Positions 27,201-43,800 of a DNA stretch of 64,000 bases are shown piece by piece. This DNA is from Urechis unicinctus. Lineage: Eukaryota > Annelida > Polychaeta > Xenopneusta > Urechidae. Below the pieces are notes generated by a model. It was given only the letters and a program-made list of their open reading frames with translations. It was not told the DNA's origin and ran no database searches. The first letter of the stretch is position 1. The number at the start of each line of letters is the position of its first letter. The position numbers were made by a program, and so were the translations under genes. The stretch lies in the NCBI GenBank assembly GCA_034190875.2, contig CM067356.1:24917531-24981530 (forward strand). Direction: 5' to 3'.

Positions 27201-30200
27201 GGTTATGACATGATCAGAAGTGCATTTGCCCGTTTTGCAACATAATGAAGCATCTATACATATGGATCTGTAAAGATCGTTGATTTCAAGCTCGTTATAT
27301 GAAACGGAGTTATAAAGCCTAGAATATTTTTCCTTAAAGGTTTTGCATATATTAACCTCATCATGAGTATCGTCCACAAGGGTAGGGTTGGACACATGTG
27401 CGCTAAATTTGTTGCGAACTTCCTTCTAAAAATTGGGTTGTTTTTGGACGCTTTGCAGCCGCCATTCTATCGGCTACTAAGCTGTCTTGTTTACGCATGA
27501 CGTTACGAGATTTCTTTTTGTAGCCTTTTTTAGCCTTAAGCATTATATCTTTAATTATCCAAGTAGTAGAGCAACCATACTCTCGCCACAAGCGGCACCA
27601 AAATATTGATCTATTTTTCCGGGATTGAACTTCGTCAGTCCACCCAGCCCGGCGTTTCTTTGGTCGGTTAGCCAGAATACTACAAAGAGACGATGCCACG
27701 CAAGCATGAATTATGTCATCGTGAAATTGATCAATTTTATCAACATACTCGCAACAACTCGGGTTCCCTTTTTCGTTTAGTACCCGATTGTAATTTGGCG
27801 ATATCTACCTGTAACATTCTAAAGCACAATTTTAGGATAACCGTATAATCAATTGGTGTAACAGAATCTTTGGTGGATGTCTTAATTTAAATTGCACAAC
27901 CACCATAAGGCAGACCGACTAACAATTCTAATTCGTTCATACCAGATAATCCAGCGACCAACACATTACTAATATTACATTAAAACAGTGCAAACTCAGA
28001 TTCAAATAACCAGTACTCCTGGAGTAAAAGAACATCATATTATCCCATTAAATGACGTACATAACAGTATCGTCCTTATGTCCTCAACAGTTATAAGTAC
28101 CGATAGTAAAGTTTTGACTTACTCTAGAGGAGGAGAAACCGGAACACATAATACAAAGATATGACCAGACTAATAAGTACATAAAACCAAGATTATTGAC
28201 GAACACTCTCATGGTAATACTTCCGCACACAGATACCAGTGGGCCAGAATTCATCATTCATTAATGATTTCATATCCAAGACTTTCACTCCAAATCTAAG
28301 GCTCTCAAATATCGCTTCACTATTGGAAACTGCTCAATGTTTCTCCGATTCAGCAATAAACGATTTTACGTCCTCTGCACTTGTTCCTTTTTCAACTCCC
28401 GGCTTGGCTCTGGTGCGCCTCTAATTGTTCGCGGGGTAGAAATACATCCCTTTACGGACTGTTTTCTTTTCCCTGGCCCTGGCCTGGGTCGACGATGCCG
28501 AACCTCTTGAAAGCCATCATCCGCGGTTGGTGAAGCCTCACTTATTTGCGATTGAGGGGATGGGTCAACAGGGGCTTCTTGAGTAGTCATCACTGCTTCT
28601 AGCTGCTTTGATAGTACTTTGCCGTTTTCCTGCAACTGCGTCACCCTTCCACAAAGGCAGATTGGGCATGCTTCGACAAGGGTTGCTTTGGGTATCCTGT
28701 GCAAACCCTGTGGACTGATGGCGAATTTCGAAACCTTTTTCAGCTCGTGTTGGCGATTCGCACCGTCGTACTAAGGGCGGGTGGATATCATCATCGCCTA
28801 CTCTCCACAATGCTTCCCTTGCTTGTTGGATTTCCTCCAACGAGTAGATTTCGCGACAGGCCTGGTGCATCTTAGCGACGGAGAGGTGTCCATACTGTAC
28901 ACAATGTAGGTGAGAAGTGAGTTCAGTGTTACCTCCTCGATCCACTCACTCGCCATAATCACGTAGACACAGATTAACAGTCTATAAGTCAATTAAGTCA
29001 TTGACACAGTATTGAGTTGGTCAAAACTGACACTGGTGTGAATTCGCTGTTCAGAAAAAAAAATAAACAACGTTGAACCAAATACAATAAGCTTTACAAA
29101 GCAAACACGTAATGATACACAATTACAGTTGTTTGGTCAGTCAATACGGAGGGGCTAAGTTTTTGGACTGATGGTATATGACCCCTGCCTTTACCACATA
29201 AATATTGCACCAGGCACAATACGTGTATGGTGTTAAATACTGGTAAATGGTTTGCTTATGCTTTAGTCCGTTTCATGTACATCACTGATGAATCTTCAAA
29301 AAGGTTCCGTTTTGTTACTTTAACCTTTCACTTTAAGGTCACAGAATAAAGGGTCAACATTGAATATTATTTAATCCTAAGTATATAAAATTAGGAACTC
29401 ACTTTAAAACCTTTACATCTTGGATTATTTGTGTAATATATAAAATGAGGCCCAGTTTGAGAAAGCCGTGTATGTGTCCGACCCGATTTTATGTACAGAA
29501 CCACGATTCCGTTAGCTGTTGAGTATAGACAAAAGCTGCTGCAACCTGTAAATGTCACGAGGAAGCTTGTTTTCATCGTCCAAGTCGGTCGAGATTAGTC
29601 TTTAATTCAATACCATGATTCTTCAATTGTGTTATACCCATGTAAATATTCTTGAATGTCATGGCACGGGCGTGTGTTGTTGCAGGATGGAGTGTTCTTA
29701 TGGGACAAGTCGACCCAGGGTTTCATCTTAGGATCCTTTTTCTGGGGCTACCTGCTCACTCAGATCCTAGGAGGCTGGCTCGCAGAGAGGTAAGTTGTGT
29801 AAATCCTCTCTGAGTTGGCTGGCGTTATGTTTACTCTCTTGTCGCAGTGACATGCGTGGTTGTTGCTATGAGTGATCTTCACAGGCCACCTTCATCAACG
29901 TTTGAACTGTTATTCCTGAAAATACAATATGACCTCAATACTTCCTTACCTTAATAAATTGACCAATAACAAACAAGTTCGACGTTTCCTCTCAATGAAG
30001 GCCGCACATTCTGTTTGGTGAAAGGTGGCACGATCAAAAAGACCATTTGGTCCCTGTTTTGTATTTGGAGGTCAAGTGACACCTCGATCCTTTGCCTGAA
30101 ACACACTGGATATGTTGTATTTCTTGAGGTTTATTATTGCATTAGTCAGTACGTTAACCGATGTAATGCGTTTTTTAGGCTGTGCACGAAGGTATGAGTT

Positions 30201-32881
30201 TACTGTTTAGTATAGCTCAGTATCGTTAGTAAATGTAAACAACACCTCGCACCCTCATAGTCAAAAGATATCTAATCTACAGGCCCCTCAAACAGGTCCC
30301 TAAGAAATCAGAAAGATAATTCTAGGTATGATCTTTTTATAGGAAGCCATGCTGGGATGTATTCATTAGGGTGTGTTCAACCAATGGTTCAGTCAGTTAT
30401 CCTCTGATAAAGTTTTAGACTGACATGCCAATAATTTGCCGTCTGTCGAATAACATCGCCTACACATCATTTACACATCACCTATGTGACCTACTCAATG
30501 CCGACACACTCAATGCCGACATACACATCACAAACACAGCAGTTGTCGAAAAACTTCCATGTCCTTCACCACACGTGGACAACCATACACTGTGCTTGCA
30601 GGTTTGGAGGTAAGGGCGTGTATGGTTGGTTCATGCTGATGACGGCTGTGGCCACCATTCTGACGCCCATGGGTGCTCGGTTCAGTCCCTGGCTGCTGGT
30701 CGTCCTCCGTATTATACAGGGACTGGGGGAGGTCTGTCTCCTTATCACGAATTGACAGCTTAGCGCTTCTTATTCCTTGTCATCTTTAAAGTCTTAGATG
30801 CATATTTCGTTTGAATATAGAATAATATATTATCTTTCATGCCGAGAAAAGATAGTACAGTGTAAGTTTCACTTAAAGTAATCCATTTCTTATTTTTTCA
30901 AATTCCTGTTTTCCTTTCAGGGGGTAGTATTTCCTGCTATGCACAGTATGTGGTCGAGCTGGGCGCCACCTCTTGAGCGTAGTACCCTCATCAGTTTCTC
31001 TTACGCTGGTAGGTCGTGGTTCACACACCACTCCACACACCGTTAAATACTCATTGGTTTGACGAACGAACATTCACTTGTAAACACCGCCGCGATGCTT
31101 TTGTGTTTCAGCCGTGCTATGAGCTGTGAGTAGCTTGTTGACGTCAAATTTACGATTAACTAATTTGTAAGAAAAGAATAACTTTGTACGTGCAGGAGCC
31201 CAGATCGGCAATGTGATAACCATGCCCATGTCCGGCTTGTTGTGTGACTATGGCTTCGATGGTGGCTGGGGTTCTATATTCTACATATTCGGTAGGCATG
31301 GTAACGTCGCTGAGTTACCTCTTTAACGAGAAACGCGCCTAGCCATAATATAACAACTTATTCAATCATACAAAATCAGTTCGCTTTTCCTTTCTCCAAA
31401 TCACTATAATGCTATTCTTCGTTATAGATGCGAATGTGGTGCGTTTCGTTATAGTTGACCCTGACCTATTTCTTTGGTAGCGTAGGTGGCCTGGGAGTTG
31501 TGTGGTTCGTTTTCTGGATGCTGATTGCTTACAACGAACCCCACGGACATCCGCGTATCACCAAAGTCGAACGGCGCTACATCGAGGACGCTACAGGAGC
31601 CTCAAAAGAGATGGACGAACAGCGTAAGGTAAAAACATCAGTATTAACTCAAGACACCTGACAAGGTTACGATCAATGCTGGAGTGATGGATAGGGATCT
31701 TTTCGTCCCTAATTGACAGATATATTATGGACATTCCGCAAGTGAAACCATATTCTGCAAGCCTGGTTCATTATAGGATAATACATCATTGCTGATGTGA
31801 ATGCTATGATGATGTATATGCGATCTGTACAGGCGATGGGCACGCCGTGGAGGAAGTTTTTTACATCCATGCCTGTCTGGGCGATTGTGGTCGGTCACAC
31901 GTTCGCCAACTGGGGCGCATATACCCTGTTGACAAACATTCCTACTTATATGAAGGAGGTCCTTAAATTCGACATAAAAGCTGTAAGTGGACGTTTTAAA
32001 GCGTATTTTGATTCAGACCGAAACAGATGATATGTCACTAACACAGAATAAATATCATCAACGGGGTCAACATTGTTTCCGCCGGTAGAATGGTCTCTTC
32101 TCAGCCATCCCTTACATCATGCTGTGGGTCGTCATCAACGTGGGGGGCTACCTGGCAGACGCCTTGAGGTCACGTGGCTTGCCAACCAGATTGGTCAGGA
32201 AGATTATGTATTCATTGGGTGCGTCCACTATCTGCCATACCAAGCGATGTTAGTCGGTGATCATCTGATTTTTTTTTAACTTGAATTGATATCTCACAGG
32301 TACAATTCTTCCCGGTGTCTTCCTTATCGCTGTGGGCTATATCGACTGTAGTCAACCCCATGTGGCCATCATCCTTCTCTCGCTAGGGGTAGGCCTGAGT
32401 GGCTTCCAAATCTCTGGATTTACGGTGAACCACGTGGACATTGCTCCTCCATTTGCAGGAACTCTTTTAGGGATCTCAAATACTGCCGCGACTTTACCGG
32501 GATTTCTGGCACCATATGCTATTGGCGTCATCACCAAAGATGCAAGTTCTATCTGAAAGCAATTATTTTCCGTTTGTTGGACTTAAAACTGAATCAACAC
32601 TAATCAAACATTGATAATTTTGATTGATTTTATAGCAAACTCAGGCTCAATGGCAAATCGTCTTCTATATCTCGGCCGCTATATACCTAGCTGGTGCTAT
32701 CTTCTTCGTCACCTTTTCGGACGGTGAGATCCAAGACTGGGTCATTCCGTACATGTTCGAGACTCCTGAGTTGAGCGAAGTAAAGGACGAACTCACCAAG
32801 GATGTGACTGCAAATAACAGCCAGGGTAACAACGCAGTGGATAGCGAAAGCCTCCTTTATGACGAACAAACAATATTGTAA
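24251..32881 (+). CDS. Sialin-like SLC17 anion transporter, copy C (11 exons, complete)
   Basis: Close paralogue of copy A. Exons: 24251-24314, 24993-25213, 29686-29789, 30602-30731, 30921-31008, 31196-31291, 31486-31628, 31833-31982, 32089-32218, 32300-32541, 32636-32881. All coding phases match copy A, giving 537 codons before TAA. The proteins differ by scattered conservative changes (for example Met-Arg-Glu to Met-Lys-Glu in exon 8) and in the last residues, where A ends NLVI and C ends TIL. Intron 10 begins GATGCAAGT where copy A has GATGTAAGT, so it would need a GC-AG splice. Helix 1 ([23 protein letters not shown]) has Phe for Val after the conserved Arg. The Gln for Glu change before GLGEG is shared with A. 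It is likely functional if the GC donor works. Confidence 0.88.
26000..28995 (-). mobile_element. Non-LTR retrotransposon (LINE) in intron 2 of copy C
   Basis: On the minus strand from 28,992: an ORF1-like part (MASEWIEEV, then a Cys-rich ACPICLCG stretch and a Pro/Arg-rich tail, 28,366-28,992), a basic linker (27,403-27,699), RT N-terminus (26,931-27,395), RT with [14 protein letters not shown] (26,547-26,729) and palm with [12 protein letters not shown] (26,262-26,498). The endonuclease region is deleted. Better preserved than its copy in gene A, but all frames are broken. Confidence 0.85.
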
Positions 32882-33100
32882 AAAAACGTTATAATGTCAT
32901 TTGACAAAATCATGGATTTGCTTAATGATCCATGCATGTCATAAAGACCGGGTGCTTTGAGACTAATGTAGGATGGATATTGTTGTTGCGAACCTAGTAT
33001 CATTCAACATTGTACTTATATGTAAATAACTGTGGCTAACATGGCTTCTTCAACAACGTTTCTTGTGTGCTAGATGCTGGGTGTGGTGCTTTATAACTTT

Positions 33101-33801
<701 letters not shown>

Positions 33802-34235
33802 TAGCCGTGCACGACGTTTATTAACGTCGTGCAAAGATCGTAACCGAATGCGCGTGAACGATACATGAGTTCCAATTATACACGATAATTACACAAATGT
33901 AATTTTTCACATAAATGAATGTTTATTAACAAGTTGAGTTAGTTTACGTGTGAGATTTCGTCAAAGGCGATTTAATCCGGCCACACAAATTCTGAAAAGT
34001 TCATGTTTATTTTGAACGACAAGATCGGTTTCTGCGCGCATGCGCAGACAAGGTTCCTCGCAAGCGAACTTTTTCTTTCTGAATTTTATTATTTGAGTAT
34101 ATGTGTCATTTTGTCAATGATTATCTTTTGGAAATATCTACTTTGAAGGGCGATATGTTTTCAACGATATCACATTGACATTTAAAAAAAGATAGCACTT
34201 ATTGATTCCCGTAGTCTGGAGGGGGCACTTGCTGA
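33802..34235 (+). mobile_element. Truncated copy of a non-autonomous DNA transposon
   Basis: Matches 45,215-45,660 in the same orientation. It begins TAGCCGTGCACGACG with a hairpin (arms 33,808-33,818 and 33,823-33,833, loop TATT). It stops at about 34,235, where the sequence rejoins the duplicated block, so the right end is missing. It sits directly after a TA run, consistent with a TA target site. Confidence 0.55.
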
Positions 34236-34651
34236 TGCTGTCATGAAGGGGCTGTCATGAGGGTCAATGATCCGCGATAATTTGACTTGGATGTGTACAA
34301 GGGTGGTTAGATAAAGCAAGGCGACTGACAAGCCCTGCAATAACAAAGTCCATCATCGCGGGGCAAGGTCTATTTGCTAATGGTTATGATGACAATGAGA
34401 CCTACTCGTTTGTATGTCGCCCTAGGAGAAGACCTCTGTCGTCTACATTTAGCTCCTAGTAAGCTCCACTCCCCACTTTAGCGCCACAGCACGTCGGTGG
34501 TTCTGTGTGGGTTGGACCAAGCATCAGTAGCGGACGTCACAGCAGAGATAATCTTGCCACGGTATGTAACTGGCTCTGTAATCATAGGCATGGTCGGATG
34601 TATAATAATAATAAATATGATACACCCAGCTCGCAGTGGAAAGTATACTTT

Positions 34652-34721
<70 letters not shown>

Positions 34722-34735
34722 ACATCATCAACAAC
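34652..34735. repeat. (CAT)n microsatellite
   Basis: CAT run followed by CAA/CAG triplets. It occupies the position where SEC14-like exon 1 lies in unit A. Confidence 0.95.
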
Positions 34736-35309
34736 ATCAGTAGCAGCAGCAGTAACAACAGCAGAAGCAGCGTTCTTCACCGTCTCGTGCAGGCCTTAAT
34801 CTTGAAACGGATGTAAAGCCTTATTCATATTCATAAACTCGATCTGATTCATTTGAAAGGTTGCTATGGTGATTTGTATGTTTTCTTTTTATCCTGTTAC
34901 AGTTGTATTGGGTTTAACTATATATTTTTCTCGCTTGTTTCAGTTCAAGACGAATCTCTCGGATATTTGGTGTGAGGAGTTCACGGATTTCTATTTGTTA
35001 CGATGGCTGGGGGGTGAGTTTCATCTCTTTGGTGGGTGTGGGTAAGTTGTTAGTGGGGGGGGGGGGTGTGGGGCGCAGCTGTGGGGACAGGGAGTAGTGG
35101 CCGCACTGAGCGTCGGTGTATGATGAACATGCTTTTGTTTGTAGATATTTAAGTAGGACATGACCGATTCTTTAGTTACTGCTGTATCGTGGATAGACAG
35201 TTATGGTGTACCTAACGTGAGGCAGAACTAATTGTTGGGTTATTGCTGCATCCACAGAGTACGAAACGGATTGTGTAGTTGATGCTCATGAGAAGACGGA
35301 ACTGATTGT

Positions 35310-36010
35310 TTAGTTTCTACTGTATCTAAACAGAAACAACGCTGATTATTTAATAATTGTTGCATTCACAGTGACACAGAGCTGATTATTTAGTAATTAC
35401 TGTATCTACAGTTAGACAGAGCTGATTATTTAGTTATTGCTGCATTTACAGTGAGACAGAGCTGATTATTTAGTTATTACTGTATCTACAGTGAGACAGA
35501 GCTGATTATTTAGTTATTGCTGTATTTACAGTGAGACATAGCTGATTATTTAGTTATTACTGTATCTACAGTTAGACAGAGCTGATTATTTAGTTATTTT
35601 TGTATCTACAGTTAGACAGAGCTGATTATTTATTTATTATTGCATTTACAGTGTGACAGAGCTGATTGTCTAGTTATTGCTGCATTTACAGTGAAACATA
35701 GCTGATTATTTAGTTATTGCTGTATTTACAGTGAGACGTAGCTGATTATCTAGTTTTTACTGTATCTACAATTAGACAGAGCTGATTATTTAGTTATTGC
35801 TGTATTCACAGTGAGACATAGCTGATTATTTAGTTATTGCTGTATTTACTGTGAGACAGAGCTGATTATTCAGTTATTGCTGTATCTATAGGGAGATGGA
35901 ACGTATTATTTAGTTATTGCTGTATCTATATGAGACAAAGCTGATTATTTAGTTATTGCTGTATCTATATGAAGACTGTGGTGATGCTTTAGTTATTACT
36001 GTATCTCAGA
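35310..36010. repeat. 40-bp minisatellite, about 17 units
   Basis: Head-to-tail units built on AGCTGATTATTTAGTTATTG with ACAGTGAGACAG, degenerating toward 36,200. It lies in the intron between SEC14-like exons 2 and 3. Confidence 0.9.
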
Positions 36011-36299
36011 CACAACTGATTGATTAGTTATTGCTGCATTTACAATGAGGCAGAAGTGATTGTTTAGTTATTGGCGTATCAGAACTGATAGTTATGTAAT
36101 TGGTGTTTGTACAGTGAGAAAGAAATTATTGTTTAGTAATTGCTGTGTCTACATTGAGATAGAACTGATAATTTAGTTGTATCAACAGTTCATTTGTTGC
36201 TGCATCTGTAATGAGGCAGAACTTACTCAGACCATCACCTGTGTGTTTTCAGCGATGAGTTTCGACGTGAAGAAAGCAGAGAAATTGCTTAGGGACGTA

Positions 36300-36560
36300 A
36301 GTGAATACAATCATAACGGGCGTGTCACTGTATGCTTAGGGCCGTGATGGTGGGGAATGCACAGGGCCGTAATAGTTTGGAATGCTAAGAGCTGTAATGA
36401 TGCAAATTGCCTAGAACCGTTATGGTATTGGTGCCGTACTTGTAAGGGTTTCGTAGGCCATAATAGTATATGGTTACTTCGGGTCGTAATGTATAGGTTG
36501 TGGGTTGTAATGGTAAGAGTTACTTCGGGTGTGGATGCCTTGTGTCGTACTGGTTTGGGC
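36300..36560. repeat. Degenerate short-period repeat after SEC14-like exon 3
   Basis: Loose repeats around GGGCCGT(A/G)ATGGT and GGAATGC follow exon 3. The same exon followed by a cleaner 25-bp array occurs at 48,216-48,450 and at 61,220-61,480. Confidence 0.65.
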
Positions 36561-36599
36561 CACTTAAGCTCGTAATGGTGTGAGATGATTAGGTTCGTT

Positions 36600-38770
<2,171 letters not shown>

Positions 38771-39029
38771 AGACTGGAGTACAAAACAGAGAAGTTGACA
38801 ATATATTGTCCTGGACTGTTCCGGAAGTACTAACCAAATATTACCCTGGCGGATCGAGTTAAATAGCAACTGCTTCGACGTTGTAAATCACAACAACGGG
38901 GCTTTGGTGTAGATTTTGTCTGCATCCCAACCAAAAGTTGCATAATCGGTATTTTCGAGTTCCACAATCTTTGTGCCTATCTTACTGTAGGTATGTTTCA
39001 ATCGTCAACTAAGCGCGAGATAATCAAGT

Positions 39030-39340
39030 ACAGTGTGTATATGACTGAAATAGCATTCCAATGAATTTTTCCTGAATTAAGTGAAAAGGTTTGCATTGCC
39101 CATTCCTTCGAACACGCACGATCCTCATCATGCTTGCCTACATTTTGGACAAAATTTGAAAAAGAAAGTTTCGATTATTTTATTGCATCAAACGTCCGCA
39201 CTTGTATCACGACTAATGCAGATGTTAAACTCGCCTGGCATGTTCTGTGTACGTGGAAGTTCCGATGGGTGGAATTGGCTACTTCTTATTATTACATATC
39301 TTATGGCTGTGTTTAGTTCGGCAAGAGGATTGACCAAGTG
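39030..39340 (+). repeat. Interspersed repeat shared with 55,495-55,790
   Basis: Both stretches contain CATTCCTTCGAACACGCACG and TGCATCAAACGTCCGCACTT in the same order and orientation, with substitutions and short indels. Neither has a convincing reading frame. The family is unknown. Confidence 0.7.
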
Positions 39341-40881
39341 TATGAAAACCAGGTGCAACTATATCTGTTGTCATTATCTCACCTGTATAAAACAAATGGT
39401 TTTATCATTTAATAGTATTTTGGAGTTTATCATGTTGATCATTCGATAATTATCTGATCAAAACACACACAGCACCACCAACAATGTTTATCATGATCAT
39501 AATCACAGTAATCATCATCATTAACTTGTTCGCCATCTTCATCACAATGATTATTATCATGTTGTTGTCATCATCACCTACGTTAATTATCTACATTATC
39601 CACTCTCATATATAATCGTCTTATTTGATGTGTTAAAAAAACTTCTATTCATTATCATCAGCGATCGACACCTTCAACTATCTGATCGCATCATACATTG
39701 CGTGTAGAAAATAATTTACCAGTTGCACGAGGTTACTGACTTCACCAAACTCATGTATTATGCAGACGTTTTTGACAGCTGCTACAGCTGGGTTAATTCC
39801 AAGATGATATCACTCTTACTCGAGGTGGTGGATCCTAAATGAGACGTGGTACTCCATAAAAGACCCATTTCTAGTCGATGAAGTCGTGTTCTAAGAAGTT
39901 TCATAACCACTTGTCTAATATTCCCCAGTTCCCTTCGGTACTGAATTATCATTTTGTTAACAACCTAAGGGTAAAATATCATGCATCAAGTTTATGCTGT
40001 TTACCTTTTATTAATTTGAAAAGAAACCATTGGATTGTATATTGATGAGGTTGATTAAGTCGATTGTGATCGTTAAGCTGCATATCACCGACCTGGATAT
40101 TGATTACTGTTTTATATACAATTTTCTGGTTGAAATATAAATTGTCAAGTCATCATATACGATCGGGTTAATGACCGTTTTGTTAAATAACGTGTAGTTG
40201 TCTCTCAAGTCTGGTTAAATGTAGCAGTCTCTGTTGTCTGGTTTTGTGAGACAAGTGCTGCTGTTTCTGATGCCTGCTTTGATGAAGCAAGTATAGAAGT
40301 CTCTCATGTCTAGTTTGTTGAAGCAAATGTGGAATTGTCTGATTTCTCGGTTGGTGAAGTATCCGTTCATCAAATAAGTAACTATTTCCAAATTGCACTA
40401 AGCCATGTGTTATTCTGATGCGCCAATGTTGTATTATGATTCATTTGTTGAGATAATCACATTTCAGTTGAATTTTTATACGATGCACATCACCCTATGT
40501 GACGGTGTGAATTACTCTTAGACACATTCTGGAGAAAATTATCAGGAAATAATATATATTTTTGACTACAATGCTTGTTGAAAAAACTTTTACGACATGA
40601 TTTGGCACCATTGGTAATTACCACGTGGGTATTAAAGACCATTTACTCGACCGAGAATGTTGTAATGACCAATACTTCGACTACGTGTCCTCCTCCATGC
40701 GTCATACCTCAACTCTATTATTTACATATATTGGCCTAATAACAACCATGATAAACGGTAAAATAAACATTTTTGTACCCGGTATATAATTCATCAACGT
40801 ATACAGCATGATATGAAACGACGGACTGGGAATATCAACCAAACACAAGGCTCACAAGCACACAAGTAACAGTCACTGTCA

Positions 40882-43800
40882 CTAGAGGTGAGTCACAAAT
40901 TGGTTATTAGGCAGTGAGATATCCATCGTGGGGTCAACCACCTCGAGTAAGTATGATATCTTCTTTGTATTCATCCAACTGTAGGAGTTGTCAAAAACTG
41001 TGACGTCTGTAAAATGAACATTTTAAATAAGTCAGCAATCATAAAACCACAGAAAGCACACGCGTGGCGGTGGTAGAGAGCGATGCTACAAAGTTATGTC
41101 GCTATAGAATGGAAAGACGACATCGCATGGAGCGCTTAGTAACGCAAAGGGCATGTACCGAGCAGTATGTACATACATGATAAGCGATTAATCTAAGATA
41201 TTGTCATCAAGGCACGAACTACTTCCGAGACAAGATGAATGTCAAGAGATTATATATATGTAATGGCTTCATCATTGATGACAAAACTGTAATTGACATG
41301 TAGTCAGACTTACATGTGCCAGCCTTATCACAGACCACTGTACCGTCCTCGGGGACTAAATGGGAGTTGATTCTGTCCGCGGGAACGACCACCTCCATAT
41401 CTGACACCTTCTGGTCGTCATTACCTGTCCGCCGGTATATTGCAAACCCAATATCCATACCCTCCGTCCAGAAGTTATAACTGAAAAATGTTTATATGCA
41501 TCATAATCGAAAAAAAAATGAGGTAAATCGTATTTTGATAAGAATGCTTTATAAAGTGGTAACTATGTTTTTGAGCCGCCAATAAACAGAAAAATAGGAA
41601 AAGGTTTCTATACAATACCGGTCGTGCTATAGGAAAAAACAGTTACAATAACGATCGAATCCACTTATGGCCAAATAACATTCATTAACTGAACAAGGAT
41701 TGTAACAGTGCTTTGAAACATCACTACCTAAGAATACTGCCCGGTTCGTTGATAACCGTCGCAATAACAATGGATTTGCCTCGCCCAATCTCTGCGCTGC
41801 TGAAGTTACTCATGTCAATATTCTCAGCAATGTTGGTTTTTTTATATTCCTCTGGTATCGGACCTCCCATACAGATCTAATCAAACAGCAATCATATGGT
41901 TAAAAGGCAACTTGTCCTCGTCCTTGCTTATGACTACGTTAGAATTCAATACGGTGGTAAAAAGCGGGACCCATTCTTTTCTACCTGTGATCGGCAGTAA
42001 ATATCACCATCCGGGTCTTTGCAAGTACCTCCCCAGTTCACCGGAAGTTGATCAGCATCATAATCTTTCAGCAACTGCTCCCTCCACGACCCTACAGCGC
42101 ATCACAGTAACCCACAGACGTTTCATAACAACCATAGAGTGAAAGTCCTATCAGAAACATCAGTGCATTAACACAATAATGTTACGTATGATGTTTGTGA
42201 TCGATTACCTCCTAAAATTCTGATCTTGCATTTAGTGTCCTCACTCAGGAAAGGTTTAATCAAGTTGAAAAGCATAGGGAAGATGCGTGGAGCTGTAATG
42301 CAATGATTGACATCACTTACATATATCGAATCCGTGTGAAATGGCAATGAGTTACAAGGAACTTAAGCTGCCCCATAGATTCTTTGATTACTTCGTTTGT
42401 TTTTGCGTGCTTTGACGATACCATATGCACTATAAAAATAAGTAAATCGCATTTTAGAACATGGTTTAAGAGAATCATAGCCCCTTTGGTTGTAGTCAGT
42501 GGTTAAATAGGAAGTAAGAAATTGTACCGTTGACGACATAGGCAACTCGGAGAGTTTCAGGATAATTTGATTCCAGAGCTTTCAAGATTTCAACGAAGGT
42601 GTCGATAGCTAAAGGCAAGAAAGCTACAAATATTCAACATATCTGCATAATTTATGTTTTTGTGGTTAGAGTGACATAGTTTCCCTGGAATGATGCTACT
42701 TTTCCAAAAGTGAAGCAAGTTGTAACAGAAGTCCTTAACTACATCTCACCAGGTTTCCACATGTGCTTTATGCCAATTAAATCCATATCGAATATCGTAT
42801 TTATTTGGTCGATTTTCTTCCCAAACTGAACGTATGACACACAGCGACATTATTGCCGTGGTTTTGAGATCAAGTTCAGACAGTCGAGCAGTGATTAAAG
42901 GTAAACACAACAATGGAGACACATCGGAGATATACAACCACATTCCAAAGTGGCTATATAAGAATGAGAGATATACAACCTCACTACAATGTGGTTATAT
43001 AAGAATAAAAGATACATAACCACACTACAATGTGTTATATAAGAATTATGGATACATAACCACACTACAATGTGGTTATATAAGAATAAGAGATATACAA
43101 CCTCACTACAATGGTTATTTAAGAATTAGAGCTATGAAACATCACTACAATGTGATTATATAAGAATTAGAGGGATTAATTGACACAACACGACAGACAG
43201 TAGCAATGGATCCGGGCTACTTCCAACACTGACCTTATTACTGAGGTCAGGAAACATTCTCTGGAAAGCCGACTCGATCATGTATATCCTATACTTGACT
43301 ATCTCGCGCTTGGTTGTGGAGTGAAACATGCCTACAGTCAGAGAGAATGATAAGCTGCCTCCCTTATAAGACGGAATGGGTAGTTAAAGGTAAATCACAA
43401 CAAAAAGCAGCGACGACGATGATGATTAGAAGAAGAAACAGGGATAATCAGGAGAAGTAACAGCGACGGTAAGACGAAGAAACAGGGATAATCAGAAGAA
43501 GCAACAGCGATGGTAAGACGAAGAAACAGGAGTAATTTGACGAAGTTGCAGAGAAGACCCAGCGGAAATCATTACATAACACAGCAGAGAAAATGAGAAG
43601 CAGCCACGATGATTAGAGGCATAATGGATGATAAGATGCAGCAGCAGCAGCAGCAGCAGGGATAGTACGAAGAGGCAAGGAAATACTAAGAAGATATAGC
43701 GGGATGATCCGAGGGAACAACAGAGAAGATAACAAGCAGCCCGGGTGGGAGGGGGACGGGTGTAAAAAGCGGTGATGGATAAAATTGGGAGCAGAGATGG

